DNA of 64,000 nucleotides from Pseudomonadota bacterium (GTDB taxonomy: Bacteria > Pseudomonadota > Alphaproteobacteria > Rhizobiales > Devosiaceae): the NCBI GenBank assembly GCA_023388175.1, contig JAEWGT010000005.1:124001-188000 (forward strand). The letters are read 5' to 3'. Made by a program: the position numbers and the translations under genes. Positions within the stretch are counted from its first letter, which is position 1. Every line of letters starts with the position of its first letter. The notes under the pieces are model-generated. The model saw nothing but the letters and a program-made list of their open reading frames with translations. It was not told where the DNA came from and did no database searches. This document shows positions 1-9,106 of this stretch, piece after piece.

Positions 1-1
1 G

Positions 2-367
2 GCGCTGATCATGCGCGTTACCCGCAACAACATGCTCGAAGAACTGGGCAAGCCCTATGTCATGACACTGAGGGCAAAGGGCCTGCCCGAGCGCATGATC
101 ATCTGGAAGCATGTCTTCCGCAACGCGCTGCACCCCTTGGTCACCATGTTCGGCCAGGTCCTGGCTTTCCTCATCAATGGCTTTGCCATCACCAGCGCCG
201 TGCTCAATCTGCCGACCATCCAGTCCGTCTATCTTACCGCCACCTTCCAGCAGGACATTTTCCTCTCGGGTGGCATTCTCATTCTCATCGCCATCACCGT
301 CATGCTCGGCAATCTGATCGCCGACGTGATGCTGGCATGGCTCGATCCAAGGGTGCGCTATGACTGA
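2..367 (+). CDS. Peptide-type ABC transporter permease (DppB-like), C-terminal part
   Basis: The reading frame is open from the window edge, so the N-terminus is missing. The visible ~121 residues hold the EAA-type cytoplasmic loop (TLRAKGLPER then HVFRNAL) that docks on the ATPase, followed by two hydrophobic membrane segments and the C-terminal WLDPRVRYD tail usual for DppB/OppB permeases. It forms the inner-membrane channel with the next gene, whose start overlaps it by 8 nt. Substrate cannot be read from sequence. The linked dehydratase and SDR suggest a sugar acid or glycoside rather than a peptide (inference). Confidence 0.9.
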   Translation, partial: ALIMRVTRNNMLEELGKPYVMTLRAKGLPERMIIWKHVFRNALHPLVTMFGQVLAFLINGFAITSAVLNLPTIQSVYLTATFQQDIFLSGGILILIAITVMLGNLIADVMLAWLDPRVRYD

Positions 368-1502
368 CCTGGCCGCCACCACCGCCGCACCGCCATTCAA
401 GGCATCCACCGACGCAGAGCCCACCAAGGTTCTCTCGCCGCGCCAGCTGGCCTGGCGCAAGTTCAAGCGCAATCGCCTGGCCATGTTCGGCGTCATCACG
501 CTGATGCTGATGTATCTCATGGCCCTGTTCGCCGGTTTTCTCGCGCCCTATGGCGATCGCGAAACCCACGCCGAATTTGCCCGCGTCGGCCCCCATGGGC
601 TGCAGTTCTTTGACGATGCGGGCACGTTTCATCCTGTCCCCTTCGTCTATGGCCTGTCGCGCGAAATGGATCGTGCCACCTTCCGTATGGCGATCACTCC
701 GAATGTGGAAGAACGCTATCACCTGCGCTTTTTCGTAGAGGGTGCGCCCTATTCCATTCTGGGCCTGTTCCGCTCGAACATTCACCTGTTCGGGGTCGAA
801 GAGGGCGGCAAGATCTTCCTGCTGGGCACCGATACCAGGGGGCGCGACCTCTTCAGCCGCATCCTTTATGGCGCTCAGGTTTCTCTGACCGTGGGCCTTG
901 TCGGTGTCGGCCTGTCGCTCATCATCGGCATCTCCATCGGCCTCATCACCGGACTGTATGGCGGCTGGTTCGACGAGATCGTCCAGCGCATCATCGAAAT
1001 GACCATGGCCTTTCCACAAATCCCGCTCTGGCTGGCGCTGGCAGCTCTCGTGCCGCCCACCTGGAGTTCGATACAGGTCTATTTCGCCATTTCCATTGTC
1101 CTGTCCATTCTCAGCTGGGGCGCCCTCGCCCGCCAGGTGCGTGCCATGGTGCTCTCGCTCAAGACGTCCGATTTCGTCCGGGCGGCGCGCTACTCCAATG
1201 CCTCGACCGCACGCATCATGTTCAGGCATCTGATGCCCTCGACCATAAGCCATATCCTGGTTGTCGCCACCCTGACCGTGCCCGCCATGATCCTGGGCGA
1301 AACGGCGCTGAGCTTTCTGGGACTCGGCATCAAGCCACCCCTGACATCCTGGGGCCTGCTGCTCAATGAGGCGCAGAGCGTGCGTGTCATTCTGGAGCTT
1401 CCCTGGCTGCTGTTCCCGGCCGTTTTTGTGATGCTCACCATCATTTCCTTCAACTTCCTGGGCGATGGGCTGCGCGACGCCGCCGATCCCTTCTCGCGAT
1501 AG
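360..1502 (+). CDS. Peptide-type ABC transporter permease (DppC-like)
   Basis: A 380-residue inner-membrane permease. A cytoplasmic N-tail (SPRQLAWRKFKRNRLAMFG) is typical of DppC/OppC. It is followed by one membrane span, a long periplasmic loop of about 100 residues, then a five-span core with the LGTDTRGRDLFSR motif and the EAA loop (VRAARYSNASTARIMFRHLMP). The family is usually ~300 residues. The extra length lies in the periplasmic loop, as in the longer DppC homologues. It overlaps the upstream permease by 8 nt, and the downstream ATPase follows at once, so the genes form one operon. Confidence 0.93.
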   Translation: MTDLAATTAAPPFKASTDAEPTKVLSPRQLAWRKFKRNRLAMFGVITLMLMYLMALFAGFLAPYGDRETHAEFARVGPHGLQFFDDAGTFHPVPFVYGLSREMDRATFRMAITPNVEERYHLRFFVEGAPYSILGLFRSNIHLFGVEEGGKIFLLGTDTRGRDLFSRILYGAQVSLTVGLVGVGLSLIIGISIGLITGLYGGWFDEIVQRIIEMTMAFPQIPLWLALAALVPPTWSSIQVYFAISIVLSILSWGALARQVRAMVLSLKTSDFVRAARYSNASTARIMFRHLMPSTISHILVVATLTVPAMILGETALSFLGLGIKPPLTSWGLLLNEAQSVRVILELPWLLFPAVFVMLTIISFNFLGDGLRDAADPFSR

Positions 1503-1512
1503 GAGTGTGATG

Positions 1513-2547
1513 ATGAACACGATCGCCAGGGTCGACCCCCTCATCACCGTAACCGGCCTCGTCACCGAATTCCGTACCGATGGCGGCACCGTCCGCGCCG
1601 TCAATGGCATCGACTTCACCATTCCCCGCGGCGGCACCCTCGCGGTGCTGGGGGAGTCGGGATGCGGCAAGTCCGTCACCGGGCTGTCTCTGCTCAACCT
1701 CGTCCGCCACCCCGGGGCCATCGCCGGCGGCACGATCAGCTACCACCCCGCCGGTGGCAGCACGGTCGAGATCACCGCTCTCAAACCAACATCGGAAGCC
1801 ATGCGCCGCCTGCGTGGCGCCGAGATGGCGATGATCTTCCAGGAACCGATGACCTCCTTTGATCCACTCTTCACCGTGGGCGAGCAGATCATTGAGACCA
1901 TTCTTGTCCACGAGCCCACGCTGGGGCGCGCCAAGGCGCGGACACGTGCCATTGAAATGCTTGGGCGGGTGCGAATGCCCAGTCCCGAAATCATGGTCGA
2001 TCGCTATCCCCACCAGCTTTCGGGCGGCATGCGCCAGCGCGTGATGATTGCCATGGCGCTCAGCTGCGGCCCCAAGCTGCTGATCGCCGACGAGCCCACC
2101 ACCGCCCTCGACGTGACCACGGAAAGCCAGATCCTCGACCTGCTGAAGAGCCTTCAGGAAGAGATGGGCATGGCCATCCTGTTCATCACCCACGATCTGG
2201 CCGTCGCCTCCGAAATGGCCGATGAAGTGGTGGTCATGTATCTCGGCTACGTGGTCGAGCAGGGCCCCGTGGACGCTGTGCTTATGGCGCCGGGCCACCC
2301 CTATACCCAGGCGCTGCTCAATTCCGTGCCAAAGCTGGGTGATGACGCAACGACCCGGCTCAACGCCATTGCCGGCATGGTGCCGACCCCGGACCAGATG
2401 CCCTCGGGCTGTCCTTTCCACACCCGTTGCCCCCATTTCATCCCCGGCACCTGCGATGTCGAGCTTCCCGACCTGCGACTTGCCGGACCGAACCATCGCG
2501 CCCGCTGCGTGCTGGTCGATCCTGCCCTATCGGGAGAAACCGCATGA
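1513..2547 (+). CDS. ABC transporter ATP-binding protein (DppD/OppD-like)
   Basis: A 344-residue cytoplasmic ATPase that powers the adjacent permeases. Visible motifs are Walker A GESGCGKS, Q-loop MIFQEPMTSFDP, signature LSGGMRQR, Walker B LLIADEPTTALD, and the H-loop ITHDLAV. The C-terminal oligopeptide-transporter extension contains the cysteine-rich CPFHTRCPHF segment. ATG codons exist at 1510 and 1513. The AGGAG at 1502-1506 favours 1513. The stop overlaps the next start as ATGA. Confidence 0.95.
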   Translation: MNTIARVDPLITVTGLVTEFRTDGGTVRAVNGIDFTIPRGGTLAVLGESGCGKSVTGLSLLNLVRHPGAIAGGTISYHPAGGSTVEITALKPTSEAMRRLRGAEMAMIFQEPMTSFDPLFTVGEQIIETILVHEPTLGRAKARTRAIEMLGRVRMPSPEIMVDRYPHQLSGGMRQRVMIAMALSCGPKLLIADEPTTALDVTTESQILDLLKSLQEEMGMAILFITHDLAVASEMADEVVVMYLGYVVEQGPVDAVLMAPGHPYTQALLNSVPKLGDDATTRLNAIAGMVPTPDQMPSGCPFHTRCPHFIPGTCDVELPDLRLAGPNHRARCVLVDPALSGETA

Positions 2548-3617
2548 GCATGGCCGTCAATTCCGTGACCGCAGAGAGCAAGGCGCCGATCCTTTTGAGC
2601 GTGCGCAATGTCAGCAAATCATTCCACCTCAGCTCCGGCCTGTTCGGGCGCAACTCGGGAGAAGTCCGCGCGCTGGACAATATTTCCTTCGATGTGCCCG
2701 AAGGCTCGACCGTCGGACTGGTCGGTGAATCGGGCTGCGGCAAGTCGACCATGGGCCACACCATCATGGGCGGCCTCAAGGCCGATGGCGGCTCGATCAA
2801 ATTCGCCGACCCCGCGATGGGCGAAGTCGAGCTGGTCGGCGCCGACAGGAAAGTGCTGCATCAATCCAGGCTCAACATGCAGATGGTGTTCCAGGACCCC
2901 AACGCATCGCTCAATCCGCGCATGAGCCTGTTCGATCTGGTGGCCGAGCCCCTGATCATCAACAAGATCGTCTCGGGCAAGGCGCTGGAGGCACGCGTCG
3001 TGCAATTGCTCGAGCAGGTGGGCCTCTCCTCGCGCTATCTCTGGCGTTATCCCCATGCCCTGTCAGGGGGCCAGCGCCAGCGCGTCGTCATCGCTCGAGC
3101 CCTGGCGCTTAACCCCAAACTCGTCGTTGCCGACGAAGCAATTTCGGCGCTCGATGTGTCCATCCAGGCCCAGACGCTCAACCTGCTCAAGGATTTGCAG
3201 GTCGAGTTCGGCCTGACCTATCTGTTCATCGCCCATGATCTGGGCGTGGTGAACCACTTCACCGATCATACGGTGGTCATGTATCTGGGCCGGATCATGG
3301 AACAGGGCCCTACGCGCGCCGTGTTCGAAAAGCCGGCCAATCCGTATAGCGAGGCTCTGATCGGCTCGGTGCCGCGCATTGGCCGCCACGGCGCCGTCCG
3401 CAAGCGCCCGGCCGTGGGCGAAGTGCCAAGCGCCGCCAATCCGCCCTCGGGTTGCCATTTCCACCCGCGCTGCCCCTATGCCCAGGATAGATGCCGCGCC
3501 GAAATTCCCGAACTTCGGGAAATCCGCCCGGGGCGCCTGTCCCGATGCCATTTTGCCGAAGAGCTCGATCTCGCCGGCATGAACGATATTGCCCAGCAAG
3601 GCCAGGCTGCATCATGA
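2544..3617 (+). CDS. ABC transporter ATP-binding protein (DppF/OppF-like)
   Basis: A 357-residue second ATPase of the importer, pairing with DppD-like. Motifs are Walker A GESGCGKST, Q-loop MVFQDPNASLNPR, signature LSGGQRQR, Walker B LVVADEAISALD, H-loop IAHDLGV, and the C-terminal CHFHPRCPYAQDRC segment. The usual ATPase aspartate-glutamate pair is intact (DE), although the following residue is Ala rather than Pro. It starts in an ATGA overlap with the upstream ATPase and ends in an ATGA overlap with the dehydratase gene, so uptake and catabolism are translationally coupled. Confidence 0.95.
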   Translation: MSMAVNSVTAESKAPILLSVRNVSKSFHLSSGLFGRNSGEVRALDNISFDVPEGSTVGLVGESGCGKSTMGHTIMGGLKADGGSIKFADPAMGEVELVGADRKVLHQSRLNMQMVFQDPNASLNPRMSLFDLVAEPLIINKIVSGKALEARVVQLLEQVGLSSRYLWRYPHALSGGQRQRVVIARALALNPKLVVADEAISALDVSIQAQTLNLLKDLQVEFGLTYLFIAHDLGVVNHFTDHTVVMYLGRIMEQGPTRAVFEKPANPYSEALIGSVPRIGRHGAVRKRPAVGEVPSAANPPSGCHFHPRCPYAQDRCRAEIPELREIRPGRLSRCHFAEELDLAGMNDIAQQGQAAS

Positions 3618-4852
3618 CCCTATCCTCTTTCGCCCCAAATGCGCCGGCGCAGGCCGTGCCCCGCCCGGCGGGCGGCCCCATCCGCATCACCGCCATTACC
3701 GCGCGGGTCTGCAATGCCGACATGCGCAACTGGATTTTCGTGCGCGTCGAAACCGACCAGGACGGGCTGATCGGCTGGGGTGAGGCGACGCTGGAATTCA
3801 AGACCCGCGCCGTCATTGGCGCCATAGCCGATATCGAGCCCATGCTGGTGGGGCTCGATCCCCGCGACATCGAGCAATGCTATCAGGTAATGACCCGGCA
3901 TGGCTTCTGGCGCATGGGTGTCATCGGCATGACCGCGATCAGCGGCATTGAAATGGCGCTGTGGGACATTCTGGGCAAGGATCTCGGCGTACCGGTCTGG
4001 CGCCTGCTCGGCGGTCAGGTCCGCAGCCATCTGCGCACCTATACCCATCTCGGCCTTGGCGACATGCGTGCTGTCTATGAAAGCGAGACCTCCGCATCGG
4101 TCGTCGAAAAGGCCCGTGCGGTGATCGAGATGGGCTATGACGCGGTCAAGATCGTCTGCGTGCCCTATACCCACTACCTCGCCCCCAACAAGGATGTCGA
4201 TCGTGTCGGCCGCCTCCTCGGCGACCTGCGCAGCGCCGTGGGCGAGGACGTGGACATCATGGTGGATTTCCACGGCCGCCCTGCCTCAATTGTCGCGGCC
4301 ATGGCTTATATCGATGCCATGGCGCCGGCCCGTCCCATGTTCATCGAAGAACCTGTGCCGCCCGAGGATTTTGAGGGCCTCGTCGAGGTGACGCGGCGCT
4401 CCTCCGTGCCCATTGCGTCCGGCGAGCGCCTGGTCGGGCGGCGCGAATTCGAGCCCGCCCTGCGCCAGCACGCCTTCCACATCGCCCAGCCCGATATCTG
4501 CCACACCGGCGGGCTGAGCGAGACCAAGAAGATCGCGGCCATGGCGGAAAATGCCGGAGTTGGTCTGGCCCCACACAATCCGCTCGGCCCCATCGCTGGG
4601 GTGGCGGCGCTGCATTTCGGCATTTCCACGCCCAATTTCATCATTCAGGAAGAGATGTCCGGCGCCGTTCCATGGTATGGCGATGTCGTGCATTGGCCCA
4701 TCGAACGCCAAGCCGGCAGGTGGGATCTTCCCACGGCTCCGGGCCTGGGCGTCGAGGTCGACGAAAAGGTCATCGAGGCCCATCCCTACAAGCCCGATAT
4801 CCTGCATCCGCGCCACGCAATTCTGGAGGACGGCACCATTGTCGACTGGTAA
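3614..4852 (+). CDS. Enolase-superfamily acid-sugar dehydratase (DgoD/mandelate racemase-like)
   Basis: A 412-residue TIM-barrel enzyme expected to dehydrate an aldonic acid to a 2-keto-3-deoxy acid. The metal ligands follow the galactonate-dehydratase spacing: VDFHGR (Asp plus catalytic His), FIEEP (Glu) and SGERL (Glu), then the Asp in QPDICHTGG and the second His in PHNPLGP. These match DgoD-type dehydratases better than muconate cycloisomerase, which uses lysines. The exact substrate (galactonate, fuconate or other) is not decided by sequence. It sits in an operon with an importer, an SDR and a GntR repressor. Confidence 0.85.
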   Translation: MTLSSFAPNAPAQAVPRPAGGPIRITAITARVCNADMRNWIFVRVETDQDGLIGWGEATLEFKTRAVIGAIADIEPMLVGLDPRDIEQCYQVMTRHGFWRMGVIGMTAISGIEMALWDILGKDLGVPVWRLLGGQVRSHLRTYTHLGLGDMRAVYESETSASVVEKARAVIEMGYDAVKIVCVPYTHYLAPNKDVDRVGRLLGDLRSAVGEDVDIMVDFHGRPASIVAAMAYIDAMAPARPMFIEEPVPPEDFEGLVEVTRRSSVPIASGERLVGRREFEPALRQHAFHIAQPDICHTGGLSETKKIAAMAENAGVGLAPHNPLGPIAGVAALHFGISTPNFIIQEEMSGAVPWYGDVVHWPIERQAGRWDLPTAPGLGVEVDEKVIEAHPYKPDILHPRHAILEDGTIVDW

Positions 4853-5624
4853 GGAGCGTCTCGCTGGCAAGCGCGCCATCATCACCGGCGCCGGTCAAGG
4901 CATCGGCGAAGCAATCGCGCGCACCTTTGCCGCCCATGGCGCCAGGGTCGTCATCGCCGAGCGCAATGCCGAAACCGGCTCAGCCGTTGCGGATTCCATC
5001 AACGCCGAAGGCGGGCAGGCTCTTTTCGTCTCCACCGATGTCACTGAAATCGCCGCTATCAAAGCCATGGCCGAACAGGCCGTCGCCTGGATGGGTGGCA
5101 TCGATACGCTGATTAACAACGCCGGAGCCAATGTCTTCCATGTGCCGCTCGACATGCCGGAGGAAGAATGGGCCCGCTGCATGCGGCTCGACATCGACGC
5201 CGCCTGGCATTGCGCGCGCTATTGCCTGCCCCATATCCTCGACGCGGGTGGCGGGGCCGTGGTCAATATCGCCAGCACCCACAGCTTCAAGATCATTCCG
5301 CACACCTTCCCCTATCCGGTCGCCAAGCACGCCCTGATCGGGCTCACCCGCGCCTTGGGCATCGAATATGCGGACCGCAACGTGAGGGTGAACGCCATTG
5401 CCCCCGGCTATACCGATACCCAGATCGCCCGCGATTACTGGGCCGGTTTTCCTGACCCCGAGGCCGAACGTGCGCGGGCGGAAAACCTCCATCCCCCCCG
5501 CCGCATTGCACGACCCGAGGAAATTGCAATGACGGCCCTGTTTCTCGCCTCCGATGAGGCGCCCTTCATCAACGCGGAAACGATTGTCATCGACGGCGGT
5601 CGCTCGACGCTCTATCACGAGTAA
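4839..5624 (+). CDS. SDR-family oxidoreductase
   Basis: A ~261-residue classical short-chain dehydrogenase. The N-terminal Rossmann motif TGAGQGIG (TGxxxGxG) is present, as are NNAG and an active site with Ser in NIASTHS and YPVAK (YxxxK). The C-terminal part is APGYTDT followed by the IDGG end. No ATG lies in a sensible place. A TTG at 4839 has a GGAGG Shine-Dalgarno at 4825-4829, and gives a 14-nt overlap with the dehydratase gene. A likely role is oxidation of the free sugar or an acid intermediate in the same pathway (inference from context). Confidence 0.88.
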   Translation: MSTGKERLAGKRAIITGAGQGIGEAIARTFAAHGARVVIAERNAETGSAVADSINAEGGQALFVSTDVTEIAAIKAMAEQAVAWMGGIDTLINNAGANVFHVPLDMPEEEWARCMRLDIDAAWHCARYCLPHILDAGGGAVVNIASTHSFKIIPHTFPYPVAKHALIGLTRALGIEYADRNVRVNAIAPGYTDTQIARDYWAGFPDPEAERARAENLHPPRRIARPEEIAMTALFLASDEAPFINAETIVIDGGRSTLYHE

Positions 5625-5630
5625 AACAGT

Positions 5631-6413
5631 ATGTCCGTGGCAGTGAGGGACCGGGAAAGCATGCCAATCGCCGAGGCAGTGGACCGCTCGGGGGAAAGCA
5701 CCACGTCCTTCGTACGTGTCAGGGTGCTTGCAACATTGGGTCAGCGCATCGTTTCTGGCCGCTATCCTGTCGGATCGACCCTGCCCACAGAGGCTCAGCT
5801 CTGTGACGAGTTCGGTGTCAGCCGCACCGCGATGCGCGAAGCGATCAAGATGCTTTCGGCCAAGGGGCTGGTCGAATCGCGCCAGCGCGCCGGGACACGC
5901 ATCCTGCCGGCAAGCAATTGGAACCGGCTTGATCCCGACGTGCTCGACTGGAGTTCTTCCACCGCCGATCCTGAATTCATGCAGGCGCTCATCGAAGCAC
6001 GGCTTGTTATTGAGCCCGCCGGTGCGCGCATGGCGGCTTCGCGTGCCACTTCAGCAGATCTGGCGGCTATTGAAGGCGGCTTTATCGCAATGAAATCGGC
6101 GCCGCTGGACAATCTTGCTGCCTGCGCCGAGGCCGACGTCCGCTTCCATCTTGCAATATTGCATGCCAGCCACAACCCGGTCTTTACAGGACTTGGCAAT
6201 CTGATCAGCAACGCTCTGGCCAATTCATTTCGCCTGACCACGTCCGTGTCGCAGAGTTACGTCACAACACTTGAGGCCCATGGCGATGTGCTGGAGGCGA
6301 TCCGGTTGCGCCAACCCGACATTGCCCACGACCGCATGCGGTCACTCATCGAAATTGCGTCCTCGGACCTCTATCGTCACTTGCACACGCTCAGAGCGGA
6401 AAAGCTTCCGTAG
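5631..6413 (+). CDS. GntR-family (FadR subfamily) transcriptional regulator
   Basis: A 260-residue regulator. A winged-helix N-domain of ~35-105 includes GSTLPTEAQLCDEFGVSRTAMREAIKML, shown here in outline. An FCD effector domain follows, with the metal-binding Asp/His residues (EADVRFHLAILHAS). It lies 6 nt after the SDR gene as the last gene of the operon. FadR-type proteins next to DgoD-like dehydratases commonly act as repressors released by the sugar acid, as in DgoR. I infer the same here. No operator is visible in the short upstream gap; the operon promoter lies outside the window. Confidence 0.9.
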   Translation: MSVAVRDRESMPIAEAVDRSGESTTSFVRVRVLATLGQRIVSGRYPVGSTLPTEAQLCDEFGVSRTAMREAIKMLSAKGLVESRQRAGTRILPASNWNRLDPDVLDWSSSTADPEFMQALIEARLVIEPAGARMAASRATSADLAAIEGGFIAMKSAPLDNLAACAEADVRFHLAILHASHNPVFTGLGNLISNALANSFRLTTSVSQSYVTTLEAHGDVLEAIRLRQPDIAHDRMRSLIEIASSDLYRHLHTLRAEKLP

Positions 6414-6471
6414 CGCGGGCCGTTCCTGCACAGCGCGGCATGGCCCGAGCGCGTCGCGGCCAGGAAAAGAA

Positions 6472-6504
6472 AACGCCGGAGACCCCACGGTCTCCGGCGT
6501 TTTT
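6472..6504. terminator. Strong bidirectional intrinsic terminator
   Basis: A 13-bp perfect stem (AACGCCGGAGACC with its complement) and a CCAC loop, followed by TTTTT on the plus strand and preceded by an A-rich run. It can therefore stop both the GntR operon and transcription of the tRNA fragment from the other side. Confidence 0.9.
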
Positions 6505-6506
6505 AT

Positions 6507-6556
6507 TGGTAGCGAAGCCCAGATTCGAACTGGGGACACACGGATTATGATTCCGT
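6507..6556 (-). tRNA. 3' half of tRNA-Met (CAT), probable attL of the integrative element
   Basis: Read on the minus strand there is a proper anticodon arm (stem ACGGA/TCCGT, loop ATCATAA, anticodon CAT), a 5-nt variable region, and a T arm CCCAG-TTCGAAT-CTGGG. The 3' acceptor strand CTTCGCT-A-CCA follows. The anticodon arm matches the alphaproteobacterial elongator tRNA-Met as I know it. The 5' half, which would occupy 6557-6582, lacks T8/A9 and the D-loop GG, and its acceptor strand pairs poorly. The gene therefore looks cut at or near the anticodon arm by integration. I found no matching complete tRNA at the far end of the element. Confidence 0.7.
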
Positions 6557-6697
6557 ATGTCTAGGCTTCTGGTAATCCCGCTCGGGAAGAAAAAAACCCG
6601 GTTTTGTTAAGGATAGCGCAGGTTTCCGCTATCATCCAGTTCTATCTCTATGCTCCATGGACTTGTCCCAGATTTGTCCCACGGATTCGAGATCCCA

Positions 6698-8197
6698 ATG
6701 AGCCAGATAGACATTAAACAGCCTACCCTTGCCCGCGCCCTGGCCGACAGCCGGAATGGCGTCGGGCGCTACGAGATCGCCGACAGCCGCGCCAAGGGCC
6801 TGCGGCTACGCGTGAGCCCCGGCGCCGTGCTGTGGCAATACCGCTTCATGATGGACAAGAAGCCCACAAGGCTCACCCTCGGCTCGGTCGACACGTGGTC
6901 GATAGCGGAAGCCCGCCAATTGGTCTCCGATGCCTCGGTGTTGATCCGCGGACGGATCCGGCGCCCGGATGATGCATGGGTAGCAGAGCAGCTGGTCGCG
7001 CACGGCAAGGCGTCGGCGCCGGCGGACGAACCGGTGCTGGCCGCGCATCCGAATACGTGGGAATGGGTGCATGCCCGTGAACTGTATATAGAAGACACGT
7101 TCCGCACGAAGCGGAAGAAGACCGCGGACAGTTATCGAACCTTGCTCACGAACACCCCCGAGCTCGCGCAACTGCATGGAAGGTTGGTGTCTTCCATCAG
7201 CCGCCGCGAGGCCGCACGGGTGATCGCGGAGATACACTGGCGCGTCGAGCCGCACGCCGAGCATGTCGCCGCCGTGGTGTCAGCATTCTACACATGGCTC
7301 GGAGACGATGCTCGCGCCGACGAGACCGGCGTGGAACCCGGGCACATGCGTGGGCTGAAGGCCCCTGCCCGGACTGCTAAGGCTGAGGTGGCCAAGCCGG
7401 CATTCAATCGCAAGCGTTATGCGCCGCCGATGCACGAGGTTGGGCGGCTGATGGCAATCGCGAAGAGCGGTGCAATTGATGACAGGATCGCGCTGGCTAT
7501 CCAGCACCTCGTCTACACCGTCCAGCGCGTCACCTACATCGTCCATGCCCGTGTCGACGGCATGGTCGCCGCCGATACCATCGGCGAGGGTCTGTGGATC
7601 ATGGAGCCCATGCACAGGAAGACCGCGGAACGCCGCGACGACAACACCGATCATATCGTGCCACTGCCTAAGTCCGCTTGGTCGGTCGTTTCGAAGGCAA
7701 TGGATTTGACGGAAGACATGGATCACCATCGTGTCTTCCCCGGCTACCGGCCACGCAAGAAAGGCGGTCCGGTGGACGCGATCAACGAGTCGGCAGTTCA
7801 GCACAACATAAGCTACATGCCGGGTGTCATTGCTCGCCCGCATGACCTGCGGCGCTCATTCGCGAAGTTTGGCCAGTCGAAGTTCCAGTGGGGGATCGAG
7901 GGTACCCGATCGATCCTCGATCACAACGAGGGTTTCTCAAGCGACGACGTGACCGTCCGCTCTTATCTGCACGATGGCATAGGACCGAAGTGGGACATCA
8001 TGCGGAACTGGTGCGGGTTTGTCGACGAGGCGACAGCAGAGGCACTCGACTACGATAAGCGGCTACATGATGTCGAATGGCTGCACTCGACGATCGCGAG
8101 GAACAGGGACGAGATCAAGGACCGGTATCGGCAGGCCCAGGGTAAGCCACCTCGGCGGACGGGTGCTTCCCTTGCGAAGCCTGGCATCGCTGCATAA
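6698..8197 (+). CDS. Tyrosine-recombinase integrase (P4-like)
   Basis: About 499 residues. The N-terminal DUF4102-type arm-binding domain (GLRLRVSPGAVLWQYRF, LTLGSVDTWSIAEAR) is that of P4/tRNA-targeting integrases. A central SAM-like domain follows, then a C-terminal catalytic domain with the first Arg near residue 275 (VQRVTY), HDLRRS near 385 and a candidate nucleophile Tyr near 424 (RSYLHD). The start is chosen at 6698; an earlier in-frame ATG at 6650 gives 16 extra residues. It lies immediately inside the tRNA-Met fragment, as expected for site-specific insertion there. Confidence 0.88.
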   Translation: MSQIDIKQPTLARALADSRNGVGRYEIADSRAKGLRLRVSPGAVLWQYRFMMDKKPTRLTLGSVDTWSIAEARQLVSDASVLIRGRIRRPDDAWVAEQLVAHGKASAPADEPVLAAHPNTWEWVHARELYIEDTFRTKRKKTADSYRTLLTNTPELAQLHGRLVSSISRREAARVIAEIHWRVEPHAEHVAAVVSAFYTWLGDDARADETGVEPGHMRGLKAPARTAKAEVAKPAFNRKRYAPPMHEVGRLMAIAKSGAIDDRIALAIQHLVYTVQRVTYIVHARVDGMVAADTIGEGLWIMEPMHRKTAERRDDNTDHIVPLPKSAWSVVSKAMDLTEDMDHHRVFPGYRPRKKGGPVDAINESAVQHNISYMPGVIARPHDLRRSFAKFGQSKFQWGIEGTRSILDHNEGFSSDDVTVRSYLHDGIGPKWDIMRNWCGFVDEATAEALDYDKRLHDVEWLHSTIARNRDEIKDRYRQAQGKPPRRTGASLAKPGIAA

Positions 8198-8227
8198 GAC
8201 CTTTTGGATTTCGTTCTGGGGCTTTTC

Positions 8228-9106
8228 ATGAACCGCACTATCTCGATTGCCGTACTCGCCATACTCGCCTCACCAGCCGCAGCGCAGGAATTCAGTTGGC
8301 AGGCGATGCTAGGCCAGCCCCTTCCAGCCGTGGTCGATCGTATCTCCAGCGTGGCTGAATGCGAGACGAAGCCCTACTCGGTCTATGTGAGCAACTACCG
8401 CCGTGGTGGAGTGACGACGGGGTCGTTTTGGTCTCCTTTCGAGCCAGATCCGGCAGGCTCGCTCGCCCTAGGCGACCCCTACCGGATCGGCGTAGATTTC
8501 CCATCCGTGCAGGTCGCCACCTGCATCGTCGAAGGCGAGGCCGGCATCAAAATCCTCAGCCGCGACCAAGGTGTTTTTCGTGTCGAGATCACATACGGCG
8601 AGTGCCGATACGTCTACCGTCCAGGACAGCTGGACGAGTTCCGTTGCTCTCGTGAACTCAGGCAACCTGCGGCTTACGACGCCCCCATCCTTGCCAGCAT
8701 CGGTGATAATCTGAAGACGAGAACCCGTGTTGACGCTACCACGGACAATGCCGCCCTTAACGCTGATCTCGATTGCAGGCGGGAATGGTCAAGCTACTCG
8801 AGCGAGGAGTTCACGCCGGAGTGTCGCGTCACCGGCGGCGTGGCAGACGGCATCTGGACGGCGTTCGGCGTCGTCGAAACGATGAAGCCAGGTTTCTTCG
8901 GCGCCTCCGTAGAGGGTCGGTATGTGACGCTCGCCCAGTATGTCGATGTCGCCGCCCAGTCTCAGGTCAGCCAAGCGCTGGCCGACGCTGTCGAGATCCG
9001 AGTGGCGGAAGTTCGGGCACGCGTCGAGGAACGGCAGCGGATCGAGGACGAGGCAGCTGCGGAGCGGGAACGAGGGACTCTCGAGATACTCACATCCGTG
9101 CCGTAG
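8228..9106 (+). CDS. Secreted protein of unknown function
   Basis: A 292-residue protein with a clear Sec signal peptide (MNRTISIAVLAILASPAAAQ, cleavage after AQ), so it is exported. The mature part contains several cysteines (AECETK, VATCIVEGE, YGECRYVYR, FRCSRE, LDCRREW, TPECRV) compatible with disulfides. It ends in a charged helix (VRARVEERQRIEDEAAAERE). I do not recognise the family. Being just downstream of the integrase, it is likely cargo (a moron-type gene). Its stop codon touches the outer edge of the left inverted repeat. Confidence 0.65.
   Translation: MNRTISIAVLAILASPAAAQEFSWQAMLGQPLPAVVDRISSVAECETKPYSVYVSNYRRGGVTTGSFWSPFEPDPAGSLALGDPYRIGVDFPSVQVATCIVEGEAGIKILSRDQGVFRVEITYGECRYVYRPGQLDEFRCSRELRQPAAYDAPILASIGDNLKTRTRVDATTDNAALNADLDCRREWSSYSSEEFTPECRVTGGVADGIWTAFGVVETMKPGFFGASVEGRYVTLAQYVDVAAQSQVSQALADAVEIRVAEVRARVEERQRIEDEAAAERERGTLEILTSVP

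Noticed and set aside
300..1733. Long minus-strand ORF opposite the Dpp-type permease genes
   Set aside because: Composition (His/Gln/Gly/Glu-rich) and position mark it as a shadow of the real plus-strand genes; similar shadows across the window were omitted.
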